Positions 43,561 through 50,748 of a stretch of DNA of 64,000 bases are shown here, piece after piece. The notes under the pieces were generated by a model. That model was not told the DNA's origin. It saw nothing but the letters and a program-made list of their open reading frames with translations, and did not search any database. The first letter of the stretch is position 1, and every line of letters begins with the position of its first letter. The position numbers and the translations under genes are program-made. The DNA comes from Candidatus Obscuribacterales bacterium (GTDB taxonomy: Bacteria > Cyanobacteriota > Vampirovibrionia > Obscuribacterales > Obscuribacteraceae). The stretch is taken from assembly GCA_031292355.1 (NCBI GenBank), contig JARLHI010000061.1, positions 62,001 through 126,000 of the forward strand, written 5' to 3'.

Positions 43561-43670
43561 GTTCGCCGAAATGCACAGCGGTTCGCCACTATGAACCCCT
43601 CTGCAATTCTGCCACAACGTCAATCGCGAAATTAGCGAATTGTCGTAGGCCGAGTGATGACCTTCTGTTC
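43561..43670 (+). ncRNA. Candidate structured RNA element, copy A
   Basis: Starts 25 bp after the deoxyribosyltransferase stop. Stem 1: GAA (43568) a TGCA cagc GGTTC, loop, GAACC cctc TGCA a TTC (43609). Stem 2: CAATCGC (43621-43627), loop, GCGAATTG (43635-43642). Paralogous to copy B 165 bp downstream, with a paired U-A to C-G change in stem 1. Could be part of the 3' UTR or a separate RNA. Confidence 0.55.
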
Positions 43671-43725
43671 TTGATCTACAGCGTCTATGCGTCATGTTTT
43701 ACGTGCAGGCGTGAGTCGCTTCCCA

Positions 43726-43835
43726 TTAGTTGCTGAAGTGCAAAGCGGCTCGCGTATGGCGAGCCTTTCTGCAGTTCAGCTACATCGCCAATCGCAAATG
43801 AGCGATTGATGATCGGCTGAGACGATCTTCTAACA
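43726..43835 (+). ncRNA. Candidate structured RNA element, copy B
   Basis: Stem 1: CTGAA (43733) g TGCA aagc GGCTCGC gtatg GCGAGCC tttc TGCA g TTCAG (43779). Stem 2: CAATCGC (43789-43795), 6-nt loop, GCGATTG (43802-43808), perfect here. The shared layout with copy A, and base changes that keep pairing, argue for selection on RNA structure. A terminator follows 40 bp later on the same strand. Confidence 0.6.
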
Positions 43836-43873
43836 CCTTGCTCTATGCTGAGCTCGCGCCTCGAATTTTCGCC

Positions 43874-43914
43874 GAGAGGGAGAGCATGCTTTTTAGCAAG
43901 TCCTCTCTTTTTTT
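43874..43914 (+). terminator. Terminator after the tandem RNA elements
   Basis: GAGAGGGAGAGCATGCT-tttt-AGCAAGTCCTCTC followed by TTTTTTT. Plus-strand orientation. Related to those at 41521 and 50685. Confidence 0.82.
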
Positions 43915-43965
43915 CGTGCATTGCTGATTACATTCTTTTTTAGCAAAGAAAAAAAACCAGTACCT

Positions 43966-45384
43966 TTAGTTTAGGCGACTCCACCCCAACCTGTGGCAAC
44001 CGTCTATGGCATCCACTTCCAGCAAGCCGCAGTAATTCAAGAGAATCATCGCCTGGTCTAAATCTACTAGCTCATTACAAAAGAGCCGCTTAATTTGCAG
44101 AGCCAGAGCAATGGTTTGAGGCGTCACGATTCTTGCAAAATCAATTACCTTATGCACAAAAACGTCGTTAGACATCGCCACTCTAATAGCATTCATCAGG
44201 CTTTCCTTCTGCAAAGGTTCAACTGTTACAGCATTCAGCATTTCTATCGAAAGCAAAGGGAAATCTGCCAGTGTGAAATTTATCCGCTCTTCTTCGCCAA
44301 TTTTTATTTTGCCCAGATTGTGAGCAAGCTCATTTAAACGCTCTAAGAATCGAGGATGGCGCAAAGCAATTTGCAGAGACTTCTCGATTATTTCAGGTGT
44401 TATAACTCCTACCATACTGAGAAATTGCAAATCGCTGAGCGAATTTTTTCGCGGCAGTTGATTATCAACCACCACAGAAAAAGGTCTAGTAACAGGACCG
44501 GCGACTGCTTGCTGCAATATGCAGTTGGCCTCAGTGGAACTAACAGCAGATTGTGCGATCAAGCGTTGCACTTGCAGTGCGCGAGTGACAATTGAGCGAT
44601 CGAGCCATGAATAGTCAATTAGAACCTGCCCGAGCATCATATCGTGCGCGCGCGAAATGGCCAGTGCAGCAGCGATTTCAGTGTCATTGAGGGCCTGAGC
44701 ATGAACAAGCAAACGTCCAAGCAGCGGCGGTTGAATCAGATTGGCGTCATCACATTTGAGTGTCTGAGAAAAATCGTCAGCGTCACTGTATTTTTGAATG
44801 CGTCCCAGCGAGGCAGCGGCCGACTGGCGATCTAGAGTGCCGTTGCGAACTTTAATTTGCGTGGTCAGAGCAAAATTCAAAAAAGTCGGGGAAATTTCGC
44901 CTGTGCATGTAAGCACACGCCCCAGCGGCAATCCGCTTAATCGGCTTAAACCAAGCGCCTTGGTCAATGTGATGCTATCGATAATGCCGGAGCTTACTAA
45001 CAATTGCCCCAGTCGATACGTCATAGCCGTTTTAGGAATGACGTAGCCAAGACGTCTCAATGAATTGCCGAGACTCATACCACGCTTTTTAACAAGAGTG
45101 AGGGCGCGGTGCAATTGGTCTTCCGGCACTACACCATCTTTGAGCAACGACTGCGCATGAACACAGGCGCGCACAAGATTTTCTTGAACGTATCCACTGC
45201 GCACAAGCCTCATCCCGATTGGAAAATCAATGGGATGTTTATTTGAGACTACATTCTCCAGCTGATAATGTTCAAGAAAGCCATACTGCTCTAAAAACGC
45301 GCCCAGGCGCGGCTCCTCAACGTGATCGTTGCTGGGAAATTCTAAATGAGAGCGTGTCATCATGCGGACTTTTCTCTTTGACAC
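43966..45384 (-). CDS. Protein of tandem MshEN-like repeats
   Basis: 472 residues. At least five units follow the pattern LGxxLxxxGxxxxxxLxxAL: LGAFLEQYGFLEHYQLENVV, IGMRLVRSGYVQENLVRACV, LGQLLVSSGIIDSITLTKAL, LGRVLTCTGEISPTFLNFAL and LGQVLIDYSWLDRSIVTRAL. This is the GspE/PilB N-terminal (MshEN) repeat, which in some ATPases binds cyclic-di-GMP. Here the repeats stand alone, with no secretion ATPase, signal peptide or kinase domain. The C-terminal third is more diverged. Start is GTG at 45384 or ATG at 45363. A c-di-GMP-sensing or scaffold role is inference. Confidence 0.72.
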   Translation of the reverse strand: MSKRKVRMMTRSHLEFPSNDHVEEPRLGAFLEQYGFLEHYQLENVVSNKHPIDFPIGMRLVRSGYVQENLVRACVHAQSLLKDGVVPEDQLHRALTLVKKRGMSLGNSLRRLGYVIPKTAMTYRLGQLLVSSGIIDSITLTKALGLSRLSGLPLGRVLTCTGEISPTFLNFALTTQIKVRNGTLDRQSAAASLGRIQKYSDADDFSQTLKCDDANLIQPPLLGRLLVHAQALNDTEIAAALAISRAHDMMLGQVLIDYSWLDRSIVTRALQVQRLIAQSAVSSTEANCILQQAVAGPVTRPFSVVVDNQLPRKNSLSDLQFLSMVGVITPEIIEKSLQIALRHPRFLERLNELAHNLGKIKIGEEERINFTLADFPLLSIEMLNAVTVEPLQKESLMNAIRVAMSNDVFVHKVIDFARIVTPQTIALALQIKRLFCNELVDLDQAMILLNYCGLLEVDAIDGCHRLGWSRLN

Positions 45385-45466
45385 CCGTCATAGACGGTTG
45401 CACATTCTACATCAACAGAATATTCCTGTTATCGTCAGTTATTAAACAGCAAGCGAGAAACACCTA

Positions 45467-46348
45467 TTGTCTATTTCTGATGTCACATTAATCACGTGTG
45501 CGGAATTCCCCGAACTCGACCCTGATGACCGACTTCTAGCAAATGCGCTGGAAGCAATCGGTTTACGAGTGAACACAAGGGTTTGGAGCGATCGAAGCGT
45601 CGATTGGAGCGCAAGCAAATTGTGTTTGATTCGATCAACCTGGGACTACGATAGACGTCAGCTCGAATTTATAGACTGGCTCAAACAGGCCTCGTCAATC
45701 ACTCGACTGTATAACGACGCCAGTTTAATCAGGTGGAACATCGATAAATCCTATCTACAAAGTCTTGCCGAAAAAGGCATCAAGATTATTCCCACCCGAT
45801 GGTTGAATGCAGACGACGGAATTTACACTGAAAAATTTACTGAAGAATTAAAAAAATTGATCGAACAACTAGGTCGGGATCTCGTCCTCAAACCGACCGT
45901 AGGATTAGGGGGCGGTGGCGTTGTTCGCATCAATCTGACCGAGCAAAACGAAACTCAATTTGAATCAAGCCTTCGATATTTGCAAAAGTCAGGCAAAGTA
46001 ATGATTCAGCCTTTTGTCCAGTCGGTGTTGCGCGAAGGCGAACATTCGCTTGTTTTTTTCGAGGGATTATTTTCTCATGCGATTCGCAAAAGTCCGTTTG
46101 CCAAGCTGGCTTATGCAGGGCAGGCTGGCGAAGCGAAAATCATTGCGACAACTGAGGAAATTCAATTTGGTCTTGCGGTCCTCGCTCAATTGCCGCAACC
46201 TCCTCTCTACGCGCGAGTCGATGTCGTTTCTTTGGATGAGCAAATCCACCTGATGGAGCTGGAGTTGATCGAACCGTCGCTTTATTTTTCTTACTCCGAT
46301 AATGCCGAAAAACTACTAGCTGCGCTAATTGCTATGAAACTGCTTTGA
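45467..46348 (+). CDS. ATP-grasp ligase, RimK/DcsG-like
   Basis: 293 residues. N-terminal pre-ATP-grasp domain with ITCAEFPELDPDDRLLANAL and IRSTWDYDRR, a pattern typical of DcsG-like (cycloserine pathway) and related small-molecule ligases. Central ATP lysine in DLVLKPTVGLGGGGVVR, then MIQPFVQSVLREGEHSLVFF and the Mg2+ site MELELIEPSLYF near the C-terminus. It should join a carboxylate to an amine at ATP cost. The only plausible start is TTG at 45467, without a good ribosome binding site. Divergent from the MshEN-repeat gene, 82 bp apart. Stands alone, so substrate is open. Confidence 0.85.
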   Translation: MSISDVTLITCAEFPELDPDDRLLANALEAIGLRVNTRVWSDRSVDWSASKLCLIRSTWDYDRRQLEFIDWLKQASSITRLYNDASLIRWNIDKSYLQSLAEKGIKIIPTRWLNADDGIYTEKFTEELKKLIEQLGRDLVLKPTVGLGGGGVVRINLTEQNETQFESSLRYLQKSGKVMIQPFVQSVLREGEHSLVFFEGLFSHAIRKSPFAKLAYAGQAGEAKIIATTEEIQFGLAVLAQLPQPPLYARVDVVSLDEQIHLMELELIEPSLYFSYSDNAEKLLAALIAMKLL

Positions 46349-46815
46349 GCACCGACCCGAGATCGCGCCAACTAGCATCCCTCGCGGCACTCACGCGAGT
46401 TGTCAACAAGCCATCTCATACGTAGTCTACGCATACAAAACTTGTATAGAGAGAGAGATTCTTGAGAGAAGTAAATACAACTATAAAAAACTCTTCTCTA
46501 TGAACTTTTAACCGGCTCCCACGCACCATAGCAATTTAACCTCAAGCCTCAACTATCGACATGGTCGACGGGACGAGAACTATTTTGCTAAAGGCGCCAA
46601 CTTTCGTCGTCTGAAGCTTTCCTTGTCACCCTTAGCCAAATAGACATCAACATCTAGTCACGACCTTAGTCGATTAATTTGCATCGACGTACAGACAAAT
46701 TTTGCGCCAACACCTTCGAGCCAGGTTGTTGACGAAATTTGCCTGAAATTTTCGCGCGGCATTTTTGCGCACACCACCAAACCATCCTATCAACCTCGAA
46801 AAGAAAGACCAAAAC
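46349..46815. other. Non-coding region with one hairpin
   Basis: No gene seen. GAGAGAAG near 46464 can pair with CTTCTCT near 46492 across an A/T-rich loop, a possible terminator for the ATP-grasp gene. The downstream 300 bp should include the promoter of the GT20 gene. Confidence 0.4.
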
Positions 46816-48168
46816 ATGAACATACTCAGCTATCGCGGTCCCCAGAAGGACAAGACCACCGGTAAAGTCAAAGCAGGCGGCGGCGTCAGTGCTGGCTTAA
46901 CGATGATCTGGCAGAAGGAAGACGCCGGTTGGTATTTCTTCGACGGTAACAACTTCTGCTTTCTCGCTCCCAAGGCGGATCAAGCGAAAGTCCTCGGCAC
47001 CTTCACGCAGAAGGAAATCGACGACCACTATAACTACTGCAACCGCGTTCTCTGGCCGCTCAAGCACACTCTTCCCTCGAAGGTCGAGTATTTGCCCTGC
47101 GACCGTGCAGCCTATGAAAAGTTGCAGCGCAAGGTGGCGGCTCTGATTATTGCGAACGAAAAGACCGGTGACACGGTGTTCGTTCATGACTATCAGTTCT
47201 GCCTGCTCAGCCGGTATCTGGAAGAAGCGGGGCTCGTCAGCCTTTTCTTCAACCACATTCCGGAGACCAAGGTGGTGGAAGACCTTTACCTCGACTGCCA
47301 GAACGAAGCTCATCGCGGACTTCTGGGAGCCAAGGTGATCGGTTTTCATACCACCGCCTACGCCAACGACTTCCTCGCCTACGTCGGCAAATATCTGCCC
47401 GGCTACGACGTGGACGCCGACAACCGGTTGATCTTCACTCCCGGCGATCCCAGCCCCACCAAGGTGATTGTTGCTCCTCTGGGCATCGACACCGGCAAGT
47501 GGGCTCGTATGGGCGCTCGGAAGTCTTACAAATTGCCCGAGCATCTCAAGGGCAAGAAGGTCTTCTTGACGGTCGCCAGGACGGACTACACCAAGGGGCT
47601 TCCCGAGCTTCTGGAAGCCTGGCGCATCTTCAACGAGCAGTCGCCGGACAAGGCGCGTGGCAGCGTCTTGCACATGATCGGCACCGTGACACGCGAAAAC
47701 ATCGCGGCTTTCAAAGCCGAGCTGGCTCGCATCACAGTGGCGTACGAGAAGGTCAACGAGCAGTTTCCGGGCTCGGTCTTCTGGCAGAAGGACCCGATGC
47801 CTCCGGAGGAACTGGCTGGGCTGTATGCCAACACTGACGTGTTGCTCATACCGGCTCCAGTCGACGGCTTCAATCTGACGGCAAGCGAGTTCATCGCCGC
47901 TCAGAAACCCGGTTCTGGCGCCGTCGTGTGCCTGAGCCGTGGAGCCGGTGCCTTCGAGGTGTTCGGGGATCTCTGCACGGAGCTGGTGTCAGCGGACGTC
48001 AACCGAATGGCGATTGCCATTCGCAGCGCAGCCAATGACATCGGCTCCGACTACGCACGGCAACGGATGGTGCTCCTCAAAGAGCTCGTCCCGACCATGC
48101 GCAAGTGGTGGAAGACGTTCAAGACCCTGGCAGGCGATTACGTCGGACTTCCGAGCAAGGCTGCCTAA
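46816..48168 (+). CDS. GT20 glycosyltransferase (trehalose-/glucosylglycerol-phosphate synthase type)
   Basis: 450 residues. GT20 features in order: AGGGVSAGLTMIW (nucleotide-sugar loop), FVHDYQFCLLSRYL, FFNHIPETKVVEDL, GFHTTAYANDFL, VAPLGIDTGKW, ARTDYTKGLPE (the RxDxxKG sugar-phosphate site), and DGFNLTASEFIAAQ, where OtsA has DGMNLVAKEY. It would transfer glucose from a nucleotide sugar to a phosphorylated acceptor, giving a compatible-solute phosphate. The acceptor cannot be told apart from sequence by eye. The ATG at 46816 is chosen as the start of the conserved N-terminus. A HAD phosphatase gene follows, a sensible partner for dephosphorylation. Confidence 0.85.
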   Translation: MNILSYRGPQKDKTTGKVKAGGGVSAGLTMIWQKEDAGWYFFDGNNFCFLAPKADQAKVLGTFTQKEIDDHYNYCNRVLWPLKHTLPSKVEYLPCDRAAYEKLQRKVAALIIANEKTGDTVFVHDYQFCLLSRYLEEAGLVSLFFNHIPETKVVEDLYLDCQNEAHRGLLGAKVIGFHTTAYANDFLAYVGKYLPGYDVDADNRLIFTPGDPSPTKVIVAPLGIDTGKWARMGARKSYKLPEHLKGKKVFLTVARTDYTKGLPELLEAWRIFNEQSPDKARGSVLHMIGTVTRENIAAFKAELARITVAYEKVNEQFPGSVFWQKDPMPPEELAGLYANTDVLLIPAPVDGFNLTASEFIAAQKPGSGAVVCLSRGAGAFEVFGDLCTELVSADVNRMAIAIRSAANDIGSDYARQRMVLLKELVPTMRKWWKTFKTLAGDYVGLPSKAA

Positions 48169-48286
48169 CAAGGGGCCACGCTTGGATTTCGCCTGCCGTT
48201 GATAGACGCAGTGAAGTGCAGCATTCGGTGGGTCCAAACCAGCCGGGTGCTGCCTTTTTTCAAAAATCCAAGCATGCGAGGAAAAT

Positions 48287-49267
48287 ATGACAACAATTAC
48301 GAAAGAAGCCACAACCGTACCGTTGCCGGCAAGTGGCTATGAAGTCGTGCATTTGAGCGACACGCCGGCTACCTGCGACAAGGTTTTGGTGCTGGACATC
48401 GATTACACGGTGGTGGATAGCACAAAGATCGCCGCGACCGAATCCCGCGAGCGCACCGCTCTCGCCGCCGGAAACACACTGCCGCCCGATTTCTTCGCGC
48501 AAGCGGGGACCGATTTTGCGACAAGGGTTTTCGACCTATCCAACATGGCTGAAGCGATTATCTGGCTCACCAGCCTGGATGAACGCACCAGCCCAGAGCT
48601 GAAGACGCAGTTGCTCCAGTTCACTCCGGAGCAGGTGCTGACGCAGTTCACGGTTCCGCACCACAAGTCGATTCGTCTCATCGAGTCGAGCAACAGTGGT
48701 CTGGCCTACGACGGCGTGAATGATGTACTGCGCAACGTGAGGACCACACATCCTGACGCTGCAATCATCGCCCACACCGATTGCCCTGCCTGGCTCGCGC
48801 TATTGCGCTTGCACCATGCGGGACTGCTTCAGTACTACACAGGCGTGATGGGAGTCTCGGTGCAGAGATTGCCATGGCTGGAAAGTTCGGAATATGCCGC
48901 AAGCTATATCGAGTCGCAGCGCTTCGTCAAAGGAGTGTTTGACGAGATGCTCGCGTTGTATCCGAACCTGAAAGTTGTCGTTGCCGCCGACAAACCTATC
49001 TGCAAGCCATCTCATGTTGGTTTGCAGGTGGCGCTGTCCAAGCTCAACGTCACTACCGACGCCGTGTTGTTCCACATCGACGACAAGCCGATTGGAGCAA
49101 AGGTCATTCAGGGGCTGAAAGAAGCCTCTGTGGTGACCAACTCGACCTGTCTTCATGCAGCCTATGGTTATCCAAAGGCAGCCGACTGGACAGGTATCGA
49201 CGTTTCACTGACTGGATTTGCTCAAGCCGAGTCAATCGTGCTGAAAGCTTTCAACCAGCTCAGTTAA
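48287..49267 (+). CDS. HAD-superfamily hydrolase beside the GT20 gene
   Basis: 326 residues. Motif I is VLVLDIDYTVVDST (DxDxT), motif II a Thr in IIAHTDCPAWLALL, the Lys in DKPICKPSHVGLQVAL, and motif IV FHIDDKPIGAKVI with paired aspartates. A long helical cap occupies residues ~50-150. It is larger than trehalose-6-phosphate phosphatases and lacks their GDD-type loop, so the link with the GT20 product rests on location (118 bp downstream) only. GAGGAAAAT precedes the ATG. Confidence 0.78.
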   Translation: MTTITKEATTVPLPASGYEVVHLSDTPATCDKVLVLDIDYTVVDSTKIAATESRERTALAAGNTLPPDFFAQAGTDFATRVFDLSNMAEAIIWLTSLDERTSPELKTQLLQFTPEQVLTQFTVPHHKSIRLIESSNSGLAYDGVNDVLRNVRTTHPDAAIIAHTDCPAWLALLRLHHAGLLQYYTGVMGVSVQRLPWLESSEYAASYIESQRFVKGVFDEMLALYPNLKVVVAADKPICKPSHVGLQVALSKLNVTTDAVLFHIDDKPIGAKVIQGLKEASVVTNSTCLHAAYGYPKAADWTGIDVSLTGFAQAESIVLKAFNQLS

Positions 49268-49288
49268 CGACTACCGAAGCCTCGAAAA

Positions 49289-49334
49289 ATACAGGCGAGC
49301 ATGAAGCCTTAAAAAACTAAGTGCTCGCCTGTAT
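49289..49334. other. 13-bp perfect inverted repeat
   Basis: ATACAGGCGAGCA and TGCTCGCCTGTAT flank a 20-nt A-rich loop just after the HAD stop. T5 follows on the minus strand but only CTCTACC on the plus strand. Could be a stability hairpin on the plus transcript or a protein-binding dyad. Confidence 0.6.
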
Positions 49335-49344
49335 CTCTACCAAT

Positions 49345-49373
49345 CAAACAACCAAACAACCAAACAACCAACC
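49345..49373 (+). repeat. CAAACAAC short tandem repeat in a 5' UTR
   Basis: Three and a half units of CAAACAAC, unstructured and G-free, ending 8 bp before the ATG at 49381. Such tracts often keep the ribosome site open and may vary in copy number. Confidence 0.7.
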
Positions 49374-49380
49374 GAAAGGT

Positions 49381-50115
49381 ATGATCTTGACTGCAATTGC
49401 AACTGCCACTGCCGCTCGTGTTGTCTCTCGCTCGACCCGCAGCATCAGTACCAGGAACTACGGCACGCGTTTCAAGCTGTTCACCCCGACGGACGGCAAC
49501 GATGAACTTCGCTTTGTAGGCACGCCAAATTTGCATCCGAACCTGGGAGGCGATCGCCCCATCGCTCCGCTTTGCCGTCAGGTCGTCGACGATGTATTCT
49601 CCGTCGAGGGCGTTACTTCCGTGATCGTGCGCCCATTCGAAGTGAACATCATCCGTTCCACGGCGTACGACTGGGAAGATCTGGATCAGTACCTGACGTA
49701 TCTGATCGCGAGCGCCGACCCCTTGCTAATTAACACGGCGTTGCCTGCTCCCCCTGCATTGCCGCGCCCTCAGCGTATTCGCTGGTTCGACACACGTTCA
49801 CACGAATGCCGTCATTACGGACTCACAGTTCGTCTATTCACACCGACGCACAACCTGAACACTGAGCGAAACTGGCCGCCGATCCATGGCTGTGGTCATG
49901 AACAGACGTTCACGTCCGGAGGAGCTGCCCTTGTCGAGCGCCTCTCCAACATCGACGGTTTGGCGCACATCAACTTTCGCGCGTTCGAAGCCAATGTATG
50001 CAAGTACGACCACTTCTCTTGGAGTGAACTCCATGAGCAGATAGTCGATGCACTCCGTCCCTGCTTCTCGGACTCACTGAACGTGCAGGTACAAAACCGC
50101 AACGACTGGGTCTGA
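49381..50115 (+). CDS. Protein with two Nfu-N-like domains (244 aa)
   Basis: Two similar halves. Each has an RxxLFTPT strand (RFKLFTPTDGND; VRLFTPTHNLN) and later a helix-strand unit (VDDVFSVEGVTSVIVRPFEV then DWEDLDQYLTYLI; LVERLSNIDGLAHINFRAFEA then SWSELHEQIVDAL). That unit resembles the Nfu/NifU-scaffold N-terminal domain (IDGVxxVxxxxxxIxVxK..W..L). The iron-sulfur CxxC domain of Nfu is absent. GAAAGGT precedes the ATG. Followed by two small genes. Fold relation is moderate; function unknown. Confidence 0.7.
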   Translation: MILTAIATATAARVVSRSTRSISTRNYGTRFKLFTPTDGNDELRFVGTPNLHPNLGGDRPIAPLCRQVVDDVFSVEGVTSVIVRPFEVNIIRSTAYDWEDLDQYLTYLIASADPLLINTALPAPPALPRPQRIRWFDTRSHECRHYGLTVRLFTPTHNLNTERNWPPIHGCGHEQTFTSGGAALVERLSNIDGLAHINFRAFEANVCKYDHFSWSELHEQIVDALRPCFSDSLNVQVQNRNDWV

Positions 50116-50163
50116 TACCAAATCAGGCTTTTCCGCATGAAATCCTGCTGAAAGGAAAACGAA

Positions 50164-50364
50164 ATGAGCAAGCATATAATTCCGCCGTTTATGATTCCCA
50201 CGAGGCGTGAGCCCGCGCAGATTCCGCTGCCGGCGCCCCAACCGTCGATTTACGACCGACGCCCGGCCGATGAATCCGACCGCGAACGCGAACCGTTTTC
50301 CATCGACATCAGCGGCGACGACGGTGACCAGGACTTCGAACCATCGAAGACCTATCGCTGCTGA
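50164..50364 (+). CDS. Small Pro/Asp-rich protein (66 aa)
   Basis: MSKHIIPPFMIPTRREP, a Pro-rich middle, then an acidic tail (SIDISGDDGDQDFEP). Likely disordered. Good ribosome binding site (AAGGAAAACGAA). It is 48 bp after the Nfu-N-like gene and 38 bp before another small gene, so probably the same transcript. No family recognised. Confidence 0.6.
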   Translation: MSKHIIPPFMIPTRREPAQIPLPAPQPSIYDRRPADESDREREPFSIDISGDDGDQDFEPSKTYRC

Positions 50365-50402
50365 CGCTGGAACGCTTCGCAAAACTGCAACCAGAGGAAA
50401 GA

Positions 50403-50636
50403 ATGACTAAGCAAATCGCAATCGAACACCCGCAGGTCGGAAAAGTTGCAGTCAGCATTACCGAAACCGACACCTGCATATTCGCCACCGCCGGCGACTT
50501 GACCTGTGTGGGTAACCTGAATCTGCTCAGATTGATGGACGAACTGACAGCGGCTATTCAAAAAGAGCTCTCCTCTCAATTGCGAGTGCACCTGAAATTC
50601 GGCAACGTCACATGCACCGGCGACGTCACCTTCTGA
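50403..50636 (+). CDS. Small hypothetical protein (77 aa)
   Basis: Predicted beta-rich N-terminus (IAIEHPQVGKVAVSITE) with two later cysteine segments (CIFATAGDLTCVGN; VTCTGDVTF) and a central amphipathic helix. Three to four Cys could form a metal site. AGAGGAAAGA precedes the ATG. Last gene before the terminator at 50685. Confidence 0.65.
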   Translation: MTKQIAIEHPQVGKVAVSITETDTCIFATAGDLTCVGNLNLLRLMDELTAAIQKELSSQLRVHLKFGNVTCTGDVTF

Positions 50637-50684
50637 CCTACGTCGGCGAACAGTCACGTCAAGCAAAATTCCAGTGACTGCCTA

Positions 50685-50722
50685 GAAGGAGAGCTTGCTT
50701 ATTAGCATGCCCTCCTTTTTTT
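50685..50722 (+). terminator. Terminator of the 49381-50636 operon
   Basis: GGAGAGCTTGCT-tatt-AGCATGCCCTCC followed by T7. Shares GGAGAGCTTGCTnnnnAGCATG with the terminator at 41521. Confidence 0.88.
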
Positions 50723-50748
50723 ATGCAAACTTTGCGTAAATAAGTCAA

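Noticed and set aside
43685..43921. A 78-codon minus-strand frame
   Set aside because: Antisense to RNA element B and its terminator; conserved pairing there explains the constraint better.
49345..49373. Possible CRISPR-like repeat
   Set aside because: It is a short CAAACAAC tandem repeat without spacers; no repeat-spacer array was seen anywhere in the window.
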